From Forficula auricularia (taxonomy: Eukaryota > Arthropoda > Insecta > Dermaptera > Forficulidae), in the NCBI GenBank assembly GCA_024734495.1, contig JALMQS010000089.1, positions 1,267,207 through 1,331,206 on the forward strand: DNA of 64,000 nt, read 5' to 3'. Shown here one piece after another: positions 12,296-24,346 of the stretch; within the stretch, counting starts at the first letter, position 1; each line of letters starts with the position of its first letter. A model generated the notes under the pieces. That model had not been told where the DNA came from and did not search any database. It was given only the letters and a program-made list of their open reading frames with translations. The translations under genes and the position numbers were made by a program.

Positions 12296-12457
12296 AATAA
12301 AGATAAGAGTAAATAGATATTTTATTTAATATGGATTTACTATGAGTTAAGGATACTGGGTCACTTATTTCACATTTAATGTGAAATAAGTGACCAGTAT
12401 CCTTAACTCATAGTAAATCCATATTAAATAAAATATCTATTTACTCTTATCTTTATT
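12296..12457. repeat. Near-perfect palindrome with about 80-bp arms
   Basis: The left arm starts aataaagataagagtaaata and its reverse complement ends at 12,457. The arms meet at acatttaatgt near 12,377, with essentially no spacer and one extra G (gatactGgg). Transcribed RNA would fold into one long hairpin. Confidence 0.9.
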
Positions 12458-13370
12458 AAAGATGTTTCACCTTGCACCAACACCACAATCTCTACTGATT
12501 ATTAAATGTTACAATAAAATGTTTTAAATTGTTTAAAATGTGGTTCCAAATGATAATAAAAATAAATATTTAAATTAAATTTACACGTGAATTAGCATAA
12601 TTTTATTTAAAAAGAAAAAATATTGGTGGACCAATTGAGAGATGGGATGGGGCTCGTATATATATATATATATATACTTATACCTACATTAAAATTATCT
12701 CTAGAAATTATATGTTATAATAAAAATGTTGAAACTAGAGCCAAAAGATTTTACTGTAAATTCGACGAACATCCTAGGAAGATCAAACATCAAAGTCCTA
12801 CTTATAAATAAATCTTTTTATAATTTTATAAAAATAGGAATTGATGTCATGTTATGAAAATAATGAACAGTAGAATCAAATAAGAAATCTCTACAGTATG
12901 TATGATTTATGCAATATAATATAATTAGCCAGTAGCTGCTGCTTTCGTTTCCGACCGGGCTTGTGTGCCGGTGGAGACATCTGGTGGCTTTAGTATATGC
13001 GATGGTTGGCTAGTGCTGCACTCTACATTTACATAGAGTAAATGATTGAGGCCGAGGAGAGAGGGAGCCATTTTTGAATTTTTAAATTAATGTTCTGTTC
13101 GAGGTTCGAAATGATGGTTTCTAGAAATAAATAAAATATCTCTCTAGTTTCAAAAGTCGGGGTTTTTGTCTAGCAGGCATTGAATGAACTATATATTTTA
13201 TTTTATTCCAATCAGCCAACTAATGTAGTTAGTTTAGCAACTAGCAGCTAATGGTTGGTTGGCTGGTTGGTTCAACAAATTTCAAAATTGCCACATTTAG
13301 CGAGTGAGTAAAAAAATAAAAATAAGAATAAGAAAAGGTAAGACAGACAAGACGTCTAAATATAAATATT
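12458..13370. other. Mostly AT-rich, with one GC-richer patch
   Basis: 12,935-13,060 is GC-richer and not recognisably repeated in the window (ccgaccgggcttgtgtgccg). It could be a conserved intronic or regulatory piece. No frame in it looks coding. 13,200-13,290 has imperfect ggttggt repeats. Confidence 0.35.
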
Positions 13371-13900
13371 CCGGGTGAGTTTTTTTATCTTGAGACAGTC
13401 TTATAACTCAAAAACAGTAAATTTTATGGAAAAAAGTTTCAAATAAAAGTTTATTTATATGGAGGGGAAAACTAAACTACGCTATTGTTTGTTTACCTAG
13501 AACAAGCTTTCAAGGGTATTTCAAGGTCAAGTTCTGTTTTTTAAATAGAAACCTATATATTTGTTTAGATATTATGAATCTACAAAAAAAAACTGAAAAA
13601 CTTTAATTAGAACTATTTTTTTATTCGATATCAAATAAACAAAATATTAAATCAATTAGATCTCAGAAAAAAAACCTAATAATTATTTTTAACAATTATT
13701 CAACTTAATTATCAAATAATAATGATCAAATATTTAATTATTAAATAAATAATTTAATAATAATCAATAATTTAATAATTTTCCGACACTGTTCTGTGAT
13801 ATTCCAGAGTGTTATCGTAAGTTTTCTGAACGATTTCCAGTTCCAATTTCCTTATTTTGGCTTTTTAAGTTTTTTCGTACTTGATAAAACTCTTAGATTT
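13371..13900 (+). mobile_element. DUF4817 foldback element, left half
   Basis: It starts cgggtgagttttttt and continues with 'cttgagacagtcttataact', matching the left arm of the complete element at 28,974-30,193. It runs into the end of the coding part (attccagagtgttatcg, about 13,802) and breaks off near 13,900. Confidence 0.65.
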
Positions 13901-14139
13901 ATAGGTATCCAGCAATTTTCCATGACTCTTTTGAGGATTCGGATCATATCCTGTCATAGAAAATGCTAGATATTTATAAATCTAAAAATTTTATCAAAAA
14001 CGTTGTACAAGGAAATAAATATTCAAATGAATAAAATTTCCTAGAGAATGAAATAGAAATCAAGTTTTTAGGATGAGTGGTTTTCAATTCATGTAGGAAA
14101 ATCTTTGATTTTTTGAAAAAATGTATCATATCTTACAAT

Positions 14140-14635
14140 CAATCAAACAAACTATACCTATAAGCGAGCGTACCCACCAATCCGTCGAGTGCGATTCATA
14201 AAAGGTATATGTTTGGCACCGACTTCAAAAAGTAATTTCATGTTAATATTTCGTAGTTTAGTTGTAACTAAATACGATAATAATTATTTAAACCTTTTAG
14301 TGTATTTTATTTGTTGCATTTAATTTTTTTAAAGTCGGTTTTATTTTTTTCTTAAAATTTTTTATTTTTCTCTTTTTAGTGATGTTATTAATAGTGATCT
14401 TATCATCAGAACTTGACCAAATTAATATTGCCACATCCATAAGATACCCCCTTTCGAATGAAAAAAAATGGGACCAATCGGAAGCTAGACTGGACTCAAT
14501 GCAAAATTTTTTTTCAAAATCGGTTGAAAATTGGCGGAGATATGAGGTAACATAGGCACAAAAAAAAAAAAAAAAAAAAAAATTCAATCGAATAGAGAAC
14601 CTCCTCCTTTTTTGAAGTCGGTTAAAAAATATATA
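14140..14635. mobile_element. ACCGACTTC palindromic element, partial
   Basis: It carries half of the central palindrome, then the standard body to the cctcctccttttttgaagtc border (14,600-14,619), with a poly-A run at 14,561-14,580. The 118-codon minus frame here is a by-product of this repeat. Confidence 0.7.
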
Positions 14636-14639
14636 ATAC

Positions 14640-15204
14640 TTTTTAGTAGCCAATTAGCATATCCTATAAATAATAGATTTGTTTCTAATACTAGTTAGGT
14701 ATTATAAATTAAATTTCTAAATTATGATTATAACTACATATTTGTGCCCTACCTATAATTTTAATTAAAACAATAATTATTCGTTTTCTCATTTTCATTT
14801 CTTTGAATTTGCAATTAACTTGCGACAACGTTTATAAATTTTGCTTTCAAAATTTATGTTTGAACCCCCCCCCCCTTTCTCCCTGCCACCAATTTTGACT
14901 TTATAGCGTCTTATTTATTCAACCCTATTAAATATAATTAATTCTCAACTAGAGAGAGTTATTCATTTTTTAAGAGGCGATGCCTAATTCATCTCATTCT
15001 CTGAGGAAGTTTCTACAATCAATAGAAAACACCCACGTGGGACGTTCGTAGTTGTACTACACTTCATTCATTAGTAAAAGCGAAACTTTCTGTTTATAAA
15101 TTTCAAAACTAAAGGCCGTAGAAACTTTATTTTGATGCTAATATGTTTGAGAATATTTCAAAAACTAAGATTTTTATCAAATTTTTAATTTTCGAGCAGA
15201 GTTA
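14640..15204. other. AT-rich stretch, nothing recognised
   Basis: A C run (14,866-14,875) and a small palindrome-poor AT-rich sequence. No gene support. Confidence 0.4.
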
Positions 15205-16065
15205 TTTTTATGGGGACACCTTAAAAGCAAGCTACCCTCTGGACCCTAACCTGAACCCCTCCCACTCCACCCTGCACCACACCACCCCGCACCCCGCCAT
15301 CCCCCGGACCCCACCCCGCACCCTCCACCCTCACCTCGCACCCCACTAAGCCTCTGGATCCTCACCTGAACCCTACACTCCACCCTCACCCCCACCTGCG
15401 CACCAGCACACCACACCCGGGCCCAGTTTTTGCATTTCTCTCCTTCTAGTGACCCACAGATTATGTATACAAAATTTGGTTATCTTGGCTCTAAGGGTAA
15501 AAATGTTCATTTTTTGACCCCCCCCTCCCATTTTGGGTAATTAGTTTTTGAATTTCTAGTCTTCTAGTGAACCACAGATTATGTATACAAAATTTGGTTG
15601 AGTTTGGTCCAAGAGCAAGAATTTTCAAATTTTGACCCCCCCCCTTTTTTGGGTGGTTTTTAGGGGAAATTTTTTTAAAGAAAATGTTCATAAATCTTAT
15701 CCCCTACAACTTTGCTCATTATAAAATTTGCCGTAGAGTTAATAGTTTAGGAGTTATTTGATAATTTTCATTCGTGCCCCCCCCCCCAAACCCCCTTTTG
15801 GGGTCAAAATATTAAAACGTTATATAGCTATAAACGTAAGTTAGAAGACATATAATGCAAATATGAAATTTCATAATAATCCCTTCAGCCGTTTTTACGT
15901 GAATCGTGAGAACCTTTTCGCGGAAACCACTGAAGCAGACAGATAGACAGGAATTTTGTTGAGGGTGTTTCGTTCATAATATTGCTTGAAACGCGTGCAC
16001 CCAAAATTTGGCGTGATTTGGACCCATGTACAGACAAAACCTTAATTTTATATACTTATATAGAT
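15205..16065 (+). repeat. C-rich tract plus tandem monomers of a shared transposon module
   Basis: 15,229-15,425 is a pyrimidine-rich C tract like those in the Helitron-like elements. It is followed by repeated monomers of about 110-120 bp that contain tttttgcatttct, an acagattatgtatac segment and a run of C. The same module recurs at 37.3, 42.3-42.6 and 50.2-50.6 kb. 15,780-16,065 continues as the tail of an unnamed element ('accttttcgcggaaaccact'). Confidence 0.6.
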
Positions 16066-16570
16066 AAATAGTTTTGTTTTCTTTCTATTTTCAAAAATGA
16101 ATTTCTTTCTGGACCACACCCTATATATTAAAGAAAATTCCATCGATTATCCACTTTCCCTGTATGATTTTTTTTAATATACCTATACATATTAGATTTT
16201 TCATTCATTTTTCACTTGAACTCTTCACTTTTTATTATACTATATGTGTGTGTTAGGAATTCATTTTTGGCTTGTCTCCTGAGGATGAGCTCTCCTCGTA
16301 CAATATGTCTTTTTCAATTACTCTTTTCTCCTGTTTTTGCCATATCTGTCTTCTTAGAATTTATTAAATCCGGCTTTCCATTCCAATAATAAAAGAACTG
16401 CAAACTATGCATTCTTTTTTTCTAAAGGCTTCTTATGGCTTCCATCCTACGTGCTATTTGAAAACACGTCTTTCATAAGATTAATTAAAATAATCGCTAA
16501 AATTTAATTACATTATACTGTTTAAATTTATATCCTTAATTTATCTTTAAATATATTTTTGGTAATAAAA
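16066..16570. other. AT-rich stretch; weak hammerhead-like relic
   Basis: At 16,273-16,300 ctcctgaggatgagctctcc has a CTGAGGA and a stem II-like part, but no GAAA. I do not count it as a ribozyme. No gene is seen. Confidence 0.3.
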
Positions 16571-17719
16571 TCTACTCTTATTAAACGAGCAAAAATTGTT
16601 TGTATATTTATATATATATATTTGTATCTTGGTTCTATTTTGAAAAGGACTCTACGGATTTTGATGAAACAAATTCTATTAACAAGTTTTGAGAATGAGA
16701 AAGCGTTCTGGCTAGGTCTGGACCTCGGCAAATTTAATCTTAATTGATCTTTTCTTAATTAAAGTAATTATTGATAGATGAAAATCTCAATAAAAAAGTT
16801 TGTTTACATTTTTTTTCAATTATGTTTTATTTTTAATTGGATTTTTAATTTTAAAACCCACTAATGGGTTATAGCAAATATTAATATATTATATTAAATT
16901 TAGCAATTTTTTGTTTAGGAGATCCAATCGACTTGATTGGGTAATAATGGAATTGAAATAATTATCGGAAAAGAGGTTTTTTTTCTAATTAGATTTTTCC
17001 TCTTATTAAAAACAAGGACTAAAGATGAATAAGGACACTCGATGGTGGAGAAGCAATCTCCGAAATCGAAGCTAAAATACAAGGTATACATTAATTAATG
17101 TAAAATAATTGGTTTAATAAAATTTATAAAAAAAAAAAAAAAAATTTTTGTTTGTGAGATGGAGAGATTGAATGACCAATCGACTTGATTGGGGAATAAT
17201 GGAATTGAAATAATTATCGGAATGTATACATTAATTAATGTAAAATAATTGGTTTAATAAAATTTATTTTTTGTTTGTTTTTAATTAACAGGTGTCTAAA
17301 TCATAACATTACAGGTGTGTTTACAAATAAAGTGATTGAATTGGCTTTTTTAATATTACTTGGAAACAAATCTTATCTATTTTTATGTTTTTATTTCAGA
17401 CCCTATACGATTATTTTTTTTATTATTATTTTCCTATTTATTTTTTTATAATGTTTATCAATATGAACGAATGTGGGCAAATTGGTATACGAGTAAACAA
17501 ATATACACATAATATGTGGACCATTAGAAAGCTAGAAATGCAAAAACTGGGTGCGGGGTGGGAAGTGCAGGAAGTGGGGTGCAGTTGTGGAGGATCCGGG
17601 GGTAGGAGGCGAGGTTGGGGTGGGGTGGGGCGGAGTGGGGGTGCATTGGTGAGGGCGAGGTGTGTGGTTTCGGGAGGGGGGTTAGTGGTTACCGTGCATT
17701 GCTCGGTGGCTCCAGGTAC
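16571..17719 (+). mobile_element. Helitron-like element, complete copy (about 1.15 kb)
   Basis: This is the best reference copy. It starts TCTACTCTTATTAAACGAGC directly after an A. The interior has two internal units (16,920-17,260), an acag-gtgt segment and a GT-rich, C-rich-complement tract (17,550-17,690). The 3' end is a hairpin (gcattgctcggt) plus GGCTCCAGGTAC, followed by T. It encodes no Rep/helicase, so it is non-autonomous. The open frames in the G-rich tract are compositional. Confidence 0.75.
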
Positions 17720-17786
17720 TAATAATTTAAAATACAAGATATACACGTAAGACACACTCCGATAAAGGTGTATCTGTCTAACTAGT

Positions 17787-18015
17787 AGGGTGGTCTTTAT
17801 TTTGGATATTTTCGAATTTTTACGGGGACAAGGGCTCACTTATGGTTCGAAATAAATAAAAAAAAATATCCCCTATCTCAATTATAACCAGTGCCCCCAG
17901 CGAACTAAGTTTCTCATCTAAATAACATCGGGTTTTTTGCAATAAAATATCAATTTTTTTATTCCGTCCAAAGTAATAGTTCAAAAAATTTCAAACTCTC
18001 TAGACTTAATCCTTA
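17787..18015 (+). repeat. Single arm of the GGGTGGTC foldback family
   Basis: Matches the arm of the foldback at 35.0-35.5 kb: gggtggtc...attttcgaatttttac, 'cagtgcccccagcgaact' and 'attattccgtccaaagtaat'-like sequence. The second arm is missing. Confidence 0.6.
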
Positions 18016-19119
18016 TAATACTAGCTATCTGTTAAGGAGTTGGTCCTGATCGCCAGATGACTGGGGGTCGGGATTCTTAAGGCCAATTAACTTTGCAATT
18101 AACTGACTAATATCGGAGAACGTGTTTACACCTTGAATGGACTTGCTTCCTTTGAAGTCTAGCACTTAAAGCTTTGGATAATGCAAACAGATTCTCGGAT
18201 AACAACCCCTTTTTGCTAAGAAGGGTATCTTACGGGGCCAGGAAGCATTAGTTAAAAACTACCCTTGAAAGCACTTCTGATCCGAAGACTTCAAAATAAA
18301 TAAAGTTAAATGAATTGATTTGACCGCAGGTTCGAATAATGTACTAGTAATCAAAACTACTTCGAAAAATTGGAAACGTTCTGGAAAATATTATTATTTT
18401 CAAGATTCAAATTAATTATAATTTTGTTTTTAATAATAATTAAAAACAGCATTGGTTAAATAACTTAAATTAAACCTTTTTGATAAGAAAATTGTAGTAT
18501 TAACTTATTAAAAATTAAAATATATATCTCAGAGATGGAAAACTCCTTATTATTTTATTTTTAAAAATGGCGGAGGAAGCAGTATAAAAACTCAAATTTA
18601 ATATTTTAACTAAATAACAGCTTTTTATTTTATTTTAAAAATCAGCAGTGGGAAAAAATATCAAATGAACATGTTAAAATAACATTATGTTTTATAAAAT
18701 AAATACAGTTTTGTATGATTAGTATATTAATTGTAACATAGAAAAATTCAATATATTAATTGATAATTATATCAATTGAGAAATACAATTCTGAATTAAA
18801 GAGTGAATTATTTTCAATATAATAGCAAAATATTTTAATATTTAAACATTAAGATATAAATTGTTTTACAAATAATTATTAAAACTACTTAGCTTGTTTT
18901 TCAAAACGATCGTTCCAAAAGAAATTATTTTTCAATAATAGAACGCCTTCAATGTTGCCTTTTTTCTTAAAGAAGATGTAATTAGTTCTCGTTCCAACTA
19001 AAATCTTGCACTAGTTGGAAGCAGACAATGTGAGAAATCCTTTTCTCTGGAGTTCCTTTGAACTCGTCAATTCAGGTTGATAATTACCACGTAATTAATC
19101 AAACAAAATATTTTAAGAT
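18016..19119. other. Mixed AT-rich sequence
   Basis: 18,030-18,290 is somewhat GC-richer and may be an old LTR or LINE relic, but no protein motif is readable. 18,300-19,119 is AT-rich with nothing recognised. Confidence 0.3.
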
Positions 19120-19830
19120 AACGGTTTAACACCACAACGGATGAAAAACGCAACAGAACCAGCCACTGAATATGGGCTGTTCAAAATGGCCGCGCAGGCG
19201 AGAAGGATCTCTCTCGCTTAAAAGCAGAGCAGAGCACCCTGAATCCGTTTTGTCCAACGGATAAAATGCAACAGAACAAGCCACTGTATATGGAGCTAGT
19301 TTCAACACTAGCGAGGGTGGAATATACGCCCGCTATATTTCACGTATACCTCTGCGTATACACTATTACCCTGATTGATGCCATACGTGGTAATTCCATC
19401 TTTTCGGGTACACATGCGATACGAGAGTATGCATGCGCTGTTTGCGAGTGCGTGTGAAGGCCCGCGGGCTATAGACACCACTTTAAACAATTCAGTGCGT
19501 CATTGTGCTGTCGAATCTACTGTATATGGGCTAGTATGGCCACGCAGGCGATAAGGATCTTTCTCGCTAAAAAGCCGAGAACAGCATCCCGGAGTCCGCT
19601 CTAGCTAACAGGTCGAACGCAACTGAAATCACCCCGGTTCGCTCGGAGCGAAGGGGCCTCCGACGGTCACGTGATCAAAACGAGCATTTTGATTGGTGAA
19701 CGTCATGTGTTTTTTATGACTGTATTTTGTTTTTCTAGAAGGCTTGCTTAAAAGGCGACTAGAATTCAAATATTTGTGTAAATAAATTCCTTTGGAACTA
19801 CAAAGTAATCAATAACAGCGAGTATAATTA
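19120..19830 (+). promoter_or_regulatory. GC-richer island, possible solo LTR or promoter
   Basis: Two diverged copies of a unit of about 90 bp (tatgggct...cgcaggcga..aggatct; 19,165-19,255 and 19,520-19,612) precede CACGTGATC (19,667), an inverted CCAAT (gattggt, 19,691), a TATA-like cttaaaagg (19,748) and an AATAAA about 30 bp later (19,781). That order fits the U3-R structure of an LTR, but no matching second LTR or gag/pol is present. An isolated promoter is the alternative. Confidence 0.35.
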
Positions 19831-20073
19831 ATTTTTTTGATTGAAAAGATATCAGTTTTGTTTTGAAATTGAATCTTTTTCTAGAATATTTTAAATAAGA
19901 ATTTTAAAATATCCTTTACAACAGGAGAATGAAATGAAATTTCTATAATATTTTTAATAAAGTGAAAACTTAAAACTAATGAATTAATTTTAATTAAATT
20001 AATTAACATAAAAAAAAGGCTGAAAACTCTCAAGTTTGAACACTATCCATCAGAATTATTACAGATTTTAAAC

Positions 20074-20170
20074 TACACTGCGGTTTAAAAAAATCGAGCG
20101 ACCAATAAAATCTTTATTAAATAGCAAATTATTTTTTAAATTGTTATAAATAGCCATATAATGATATTTA
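20074..20170 (+). mobile_element. Tc1-like transposon end
   Basis: Tacactgcggtttaaaaaaa and the following 70 bases match the left terminus of the element at 24,347 (same catataatg segment). The rest is gone. Confidence 0.55.
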
Positions 20171-20289
20171 AGTGTTTATTACCAGTGTGGGTCTACCGGA
20201 GAGCATACCGAGATTTGACACGTATTTACTTTTTCTTCCAATTTTATTTTAAGAAATTATCCATCAAAATCAATTATTTTTTTATTTTT

Positions 20290-21086
20290 ATAATTTATTT
20301 ATTTATTTAGATAATTTTACGGACTAGTAGTCCACTTACAAAAATGTCAAACATGTGTATAATGAGTGTTACATCAAGAAAAATAAAAAAAAATTTTTAC
20401 AAAGAATTACAAAATAAAACATCAAAATCATATATAAACAATGTAAAAAAAATACAATAATCTATACACGAACAATAAATATAATTAACAATAAAAGAAC
20501 AATCACATGAAAATCATACAGCAAACAATAATGAATGAAAAGCAAAAGATAAAAGGGAAACATACATAAATAGGTACATAATTCAGTATTACACTGTACA
20601 ATGCTTACGGTGCTGGTGGTGATGTTCACATAAATTCATTCAAAAACAATAACAAAATCTCGTAAAATTAAGTAAAGACAAAATTCAACAAAGATATGCC
20701 GGTCAATAGTTTAATAATTCTCAAACCAAAATAAAGCAATGCAAATCACTCTCATCAGACTGTCATACATTTTCGGAAAAAATTATGTTTGATTTTATTT
20801 TTAGAGGTGTTAAATATGTCTATTTCCCTATTGCTATTACCTGTTTCCAAGATGCGATTTGTACATGAGTACTTAAGATATGAGAATCTCTGACAAGGAG
20901 TAAAAAACAACGTGTCCTGTGAATACCGACATTGAAAGTGACCAGCTCTAGAAGTTGAGACCTATTAATTTTGCCACAGATCATGAAGATAATGCGTAAT
21001 CTATAATATAAAATATAGTAGACTGATTGAAAAGGTGAATCCTTTTCCTTATACCTATATAAGTTAAAGATTCCCATTTCTTCCAC
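20290..21086 (-). pseudogene. Jockey/CR1-like LINE, 3' end
   Basis: The minus frame 21,086-20,820 reads YYRLRIIFMICGKINRSQLL then ELVTFNVGIHRTR, the typical C-terminal tail of arthropod LINE ORF2 (..I.....K..NG.I..P.LL..I.F.VP...TR). Downstream comes a 3' UTR with the small hairpin ggactagtagtcc (20,320-20,332) and an AAAT-repeat tail (20,290-20,310 on the plus strand as ATTT). The reverse transcriptase itself is absent, so this is a 5'-truncated insertion. The frame upstream of YYRL is not clearly LINE. Confidence 0.65.
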
Positions 21087-21195
21087 TTCCCCCTGTAGCC
21101 ACTAGCAAAATGCTGAATTGCTTTCCCACGCTGCCTGCAGCACTCTTCCTCTCTTTCCTCTGCTTGTCTACAAGCTTATGCAGTACTCAGCATAC

Positions 21196-22111
21196 TATAG
21201 GGTCCGCCATCTAACGTTTTTTTCAACTAGTGCTTATTTCGTGAATGGTAACATTTAGCTCATGTTTGATTTGACAGATAATTAGTTTTATCCTTCCGCT
21301 GAACGAATATGGTGACCATCCAATGCGTTTTCGCTTCGCTAATTGGGCCTGCGATCGACTTACAGAAGATGCCGATTTTGCCAAAAAAATCATCTTTTCA
21401 GATGAAGCTCATTTTGATCTTGGCGGGTATGTAAACAAGCAAAATTGTCGCATTTGTGGCACAGAAAACCCGCACGCATACATTGAAAAGCCGACGCACC
21501 CAAAACGAGTCACTGTTTGGTGCGGATTTTGGTCCAGAGGCATAATTGGGCCATTTTTCTTCGAAAATGAGCAAGGAGTGGCCGTTACAGTCAATGGCGA
21601 TCGTTATCGGGCCATGTTGAACGAATTTTTGTTCACAAAAATTGAAGAGGAGGATATTGGCAACATTTGGTTTCAACAGGACGGCGCTACGTGCCACACA
21701 GCCGAAGCTACACTCGATGTTTTGCGCCCTGTTTTTGAAGATCGCATTATCAGCCGCAGAGCTGATGTCGTTTGGCCACCTCGGAGCTGCGATTTGACAC
21801 CGTTGGACTATTATTTGTGGGGTGCCGTCAAAGATAAGTGTTACGCCGACAAGCCAGAGACAATTGACGCTTTAAAGGACAATATTCGTGAAGCCATTGG
21901 TGAAATACAGCTGCACACAATCGATAATGTGCTTAAAAATTGGACCGATCGTGTAGGCTACTGCATGGCCAGCCGAGGCAGCCATTTGAATGAAATTATT
22001 TTCCATTATTAACCGGAAGGATTGTACTTTCAAATAAAAAAAGAAATTTGAGAAAATATTCAGTAGTTTTTTTTATAGCATTTAAAAAAAAGTTATTTGG
22101 CGGACCCTATA
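21196..22111 (+). mobile_element. rosa-type mariner, internally deleted
   Basis: The inverted ends TATAGGGTCCGCCA (21,196-21,209) and TGGCGGACCCTATA (22,098-22,111) are perfect mirror images within a TIR of roughly 25-30 bp, and a TA target is part of the repeated TATA. The element is about 0.9 kb. The amino-terminal third of the transposase gene is missing between the left TIR and about 21,310. Confidence 0.85.
21323..22012 (+). pseudogene. Mariner transposase (DD41D, rosa clade), N-terminus deleted
   Basis: This 229-codon open frame cuts and pastes a Tc1/mariner element in its intact relatives. It shows KKIIFSDEAHFDLGG with the first catalytic Asp, then VTVWCGFWSRGIIGPFFF, then IWFQQDGATCHTA with the second Asp, then SCDLTPLDYYLWG. 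Counting 41 residues between the second Asp and the Asp of PLDYY gives DD41D, the rosa arrangement. All three acidic residues are present and no stop interrupts the frame. The N-terminal helix-turn-helix DNA-binding region is gone, so it cannot bind its ends. The ATG at 21,323 is simply the first in frame. The copy looks young by its intact frame and matching TIRs. Confidence 0.9.
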
Positions 22112-22480
22112 GAATCATATAAGAAGGGCTGTTTCCAGCCACATAATTTAGAATGGTTCGGGCGGGCAGTCGCGCTAGACTTCTCGCTTAAAATGGTTCG
22201 CGCAGAGACTAACTATACTTCCTAGGCCAGACTATAATAGGTCTTCTACGAGGCTAGACTATAATAGGTCTCCTCACTACAGTATTAGTGAATCTCTGCC
22301 CGAACAACAGTGAGTACTGGTCACGCTAAGTGGACCAACCGAACGGTATAACCCGTAGTATTTAACATCTCGTACTTCACTTCATTCTCCTGGGTTGTCA
22401 TCATTTCGTGTGACACTGAACGGTTGACCCGTAATACCCTCCATCTAACCCAGTATAATTTTATATTTTTTTTATTAATA
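22112..22480. other. GC-richer unidentified block
   Basis: It includes a tandem agactataataggtct (about 22,222 and 22,256) and 'gaatggttcgggcgggcagt'. It shares a 'ctcgcttaaaa' phrase with the 19.1-19.8 kb island. It is not coding in any frame I can support, and may be LTR debris split by the rosa mariner. Confidence 0.3.
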
Positions 22481-23231
22481 AACTTTACAAAAACCTCCTC
22501 TCTCTCAAGTTCAAATAGCGCTGTGTCTAAAATTCAAACTGTGCTGAGTCTAACATTATAAACATTGTAAACTACTTTAAAGAAGACTTTTTTCATTAAA
22601 ACAAAAAATAAAATTAAATAAACTCTTTTTTCTCCTACAAACATCCGACACCCATAATTAGATCCAAAAAGTCTAAAATAGAGAAACAATAAAACTATCC
22701 AAGCAATTACTCTACCGCATAAGAATTTGTTGTCTTAGTTTTTAAAAAAACTTATTAATTAAGACGACAAATTTAACTTATATATATATAGACAAAACTT
22801 TTAATTTTTTTTTATTATTAAATTAATTTTTCAATATAGAAATTTCTAATTTCTCAAATATTATACAAAATAAATAAGTTTATAGCGAAATTTCACTTAA
22901 GTTATTATTCATTTTAGTTAAAATTAAAATATTTCCAGATTTGAATAATTTTCTTTCGTTTATCGACGTAAAATAAAAAAAGCCCTTGACTTTTTGATAT
23001 CAAAGTTGATATAAATTATTGATAAAATTGTATTTTTGGAATTGTAATAATATATTTATTTCTTTTAATGTAAATTTCTTAAGAATTCTTATATGATATA
23101 ATCTTAATCGCTATCGGGTTGAAAATGTTTTTAAAAGTATACAATTTATTAGTCTAGACGCACTTTTTACTTGAAATATAAAAATAATCTCTTGGATTGA
23201 CGAACCTATAGCAATTGCTGCTTAAACCTTT
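22481..23231. other. AT-rich, nothing recognised
   Basis: Long A/T runs only; no supported feature. Confidence 0.4.
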
Positions 23232-23234
23232 CTA

Positions 23235-23261
23235 ACACACACACACACACACACACACACA
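23235..23261. repeat. (AC)n microsatellite
   Basis: Uninterrupted AC dinucleotide run. A second, shorter one is at about 58,708-58,728. Confidence 0.95.
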
Positions 23262-23394
23262 TTCTTAATTTTCTTCAAATTATTGAATTATTTATTGAAC
23301 TTAGTAGAAAACAACTGATTTAATATAAAATAAAATTCATAGTATTAGAGATAAAAATAATGTTCTTTAATCCATTATATACATTCTGCTCTTA

Positions 23395-24157
23395 TTAAAC
23401 GAGCAGAAATTGTAGGTATATATATATATTTGTATCATTGTTCTATTTTGAAAACGGCTCTACCGATTTTGATGAAACCAACTCTATTAACAAGTTTTGA
23501 GGATGAGAAAACGATCTGGCTAGGTTTGGACCTCGACAGATTTCATCTTAATTGATCTTTTTTTAATTAAAGTAATTATTTATAGATGAAAATCTCAATA
23601 AAAAAGTTTGTTTACATTTTTTTCAATTATCTTTTATTTATAAATTGGTTTTTCAATTTTAAAACCCACGAATACTTTATACCAAATATTGTTATTTATT
23701 AGAATTTTCCAATTTAATTGATTAAAATTGCTCTTATTAAAAAACACTTACTAAAAATATTATCGCAAGCTAGAAGATCAAATACAGTCGATGGTGGGGA
23801 AGTAATCTCCGAAATCGAAGCCTCAAATACAATGTATACATTATTTCATGTAAAAAATTGCTTCAATAAAATTATTATTTATTATTTATATAATTGATTA
23901 TAAAACTCGATAAATTGTTATTAAATTAAAAAAAATAATTATACGGAATTTATTTATATACCTATATACAAATAATATGTGGACCACTTGAAAGCTAGAA
24001 ATGCAAAAACTGGGTGCGGGGTGGGGATAGATGTGGGTGCAATGGTGGGGGATCCGGAGGTGGAGTGCGGGGTTTCGAGGGCGGGGTTGGGGTTGCGGTG
24101 GGGGGGGGGGGGCAAGGGAACTTTGGTTACCGTGCATCGCTCGGTGGCTCCAGGTAC
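23395..24157 (+). mobile_element. Helitron-like element, short complete copy
   Basis: It starts tctgctcttattaaacgagc and ends with gcatcgctcggtggctccag plus GTAC, then T. It has one internal unit (23,786-23,850) and a G run (24,101-24,111). The 5' flanking base is T rather than A. Confidence 0.75.
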
Positions 24158-24346
24158 TATTACTTATTCTTTGAAACTCTTTATAATCATATATTTATCA
24201 AGACATCTTTCTCAATACTATATGCAAATTTAGAGTGATTTTTTTCATTATGTTCGACTATTATTAAATAAATTGATTAGAAATTTTAAGATGATGATAA
24301 TATGTACATTAATTATCTTATGATCGACGATATCCAAGGCGTCTAC

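Noticed and set aside
15143..15425. Pro/His-rich frame and telomere-like ccctaacctgaaccc
   Set aside because: The tract is irregular pyrimidine-rich repeat DNA, not a regular TTAGG-type array.
17385..17839. Overlapping 121- and 133-codon Gly/Arg- and Pro-rich frames
   Set aside because: They arise from the G/C-rich tract of a Helitron-like element and are mirrored in other copies (23.9-24.2, 51.7-52.1 kb) without conserved residues.
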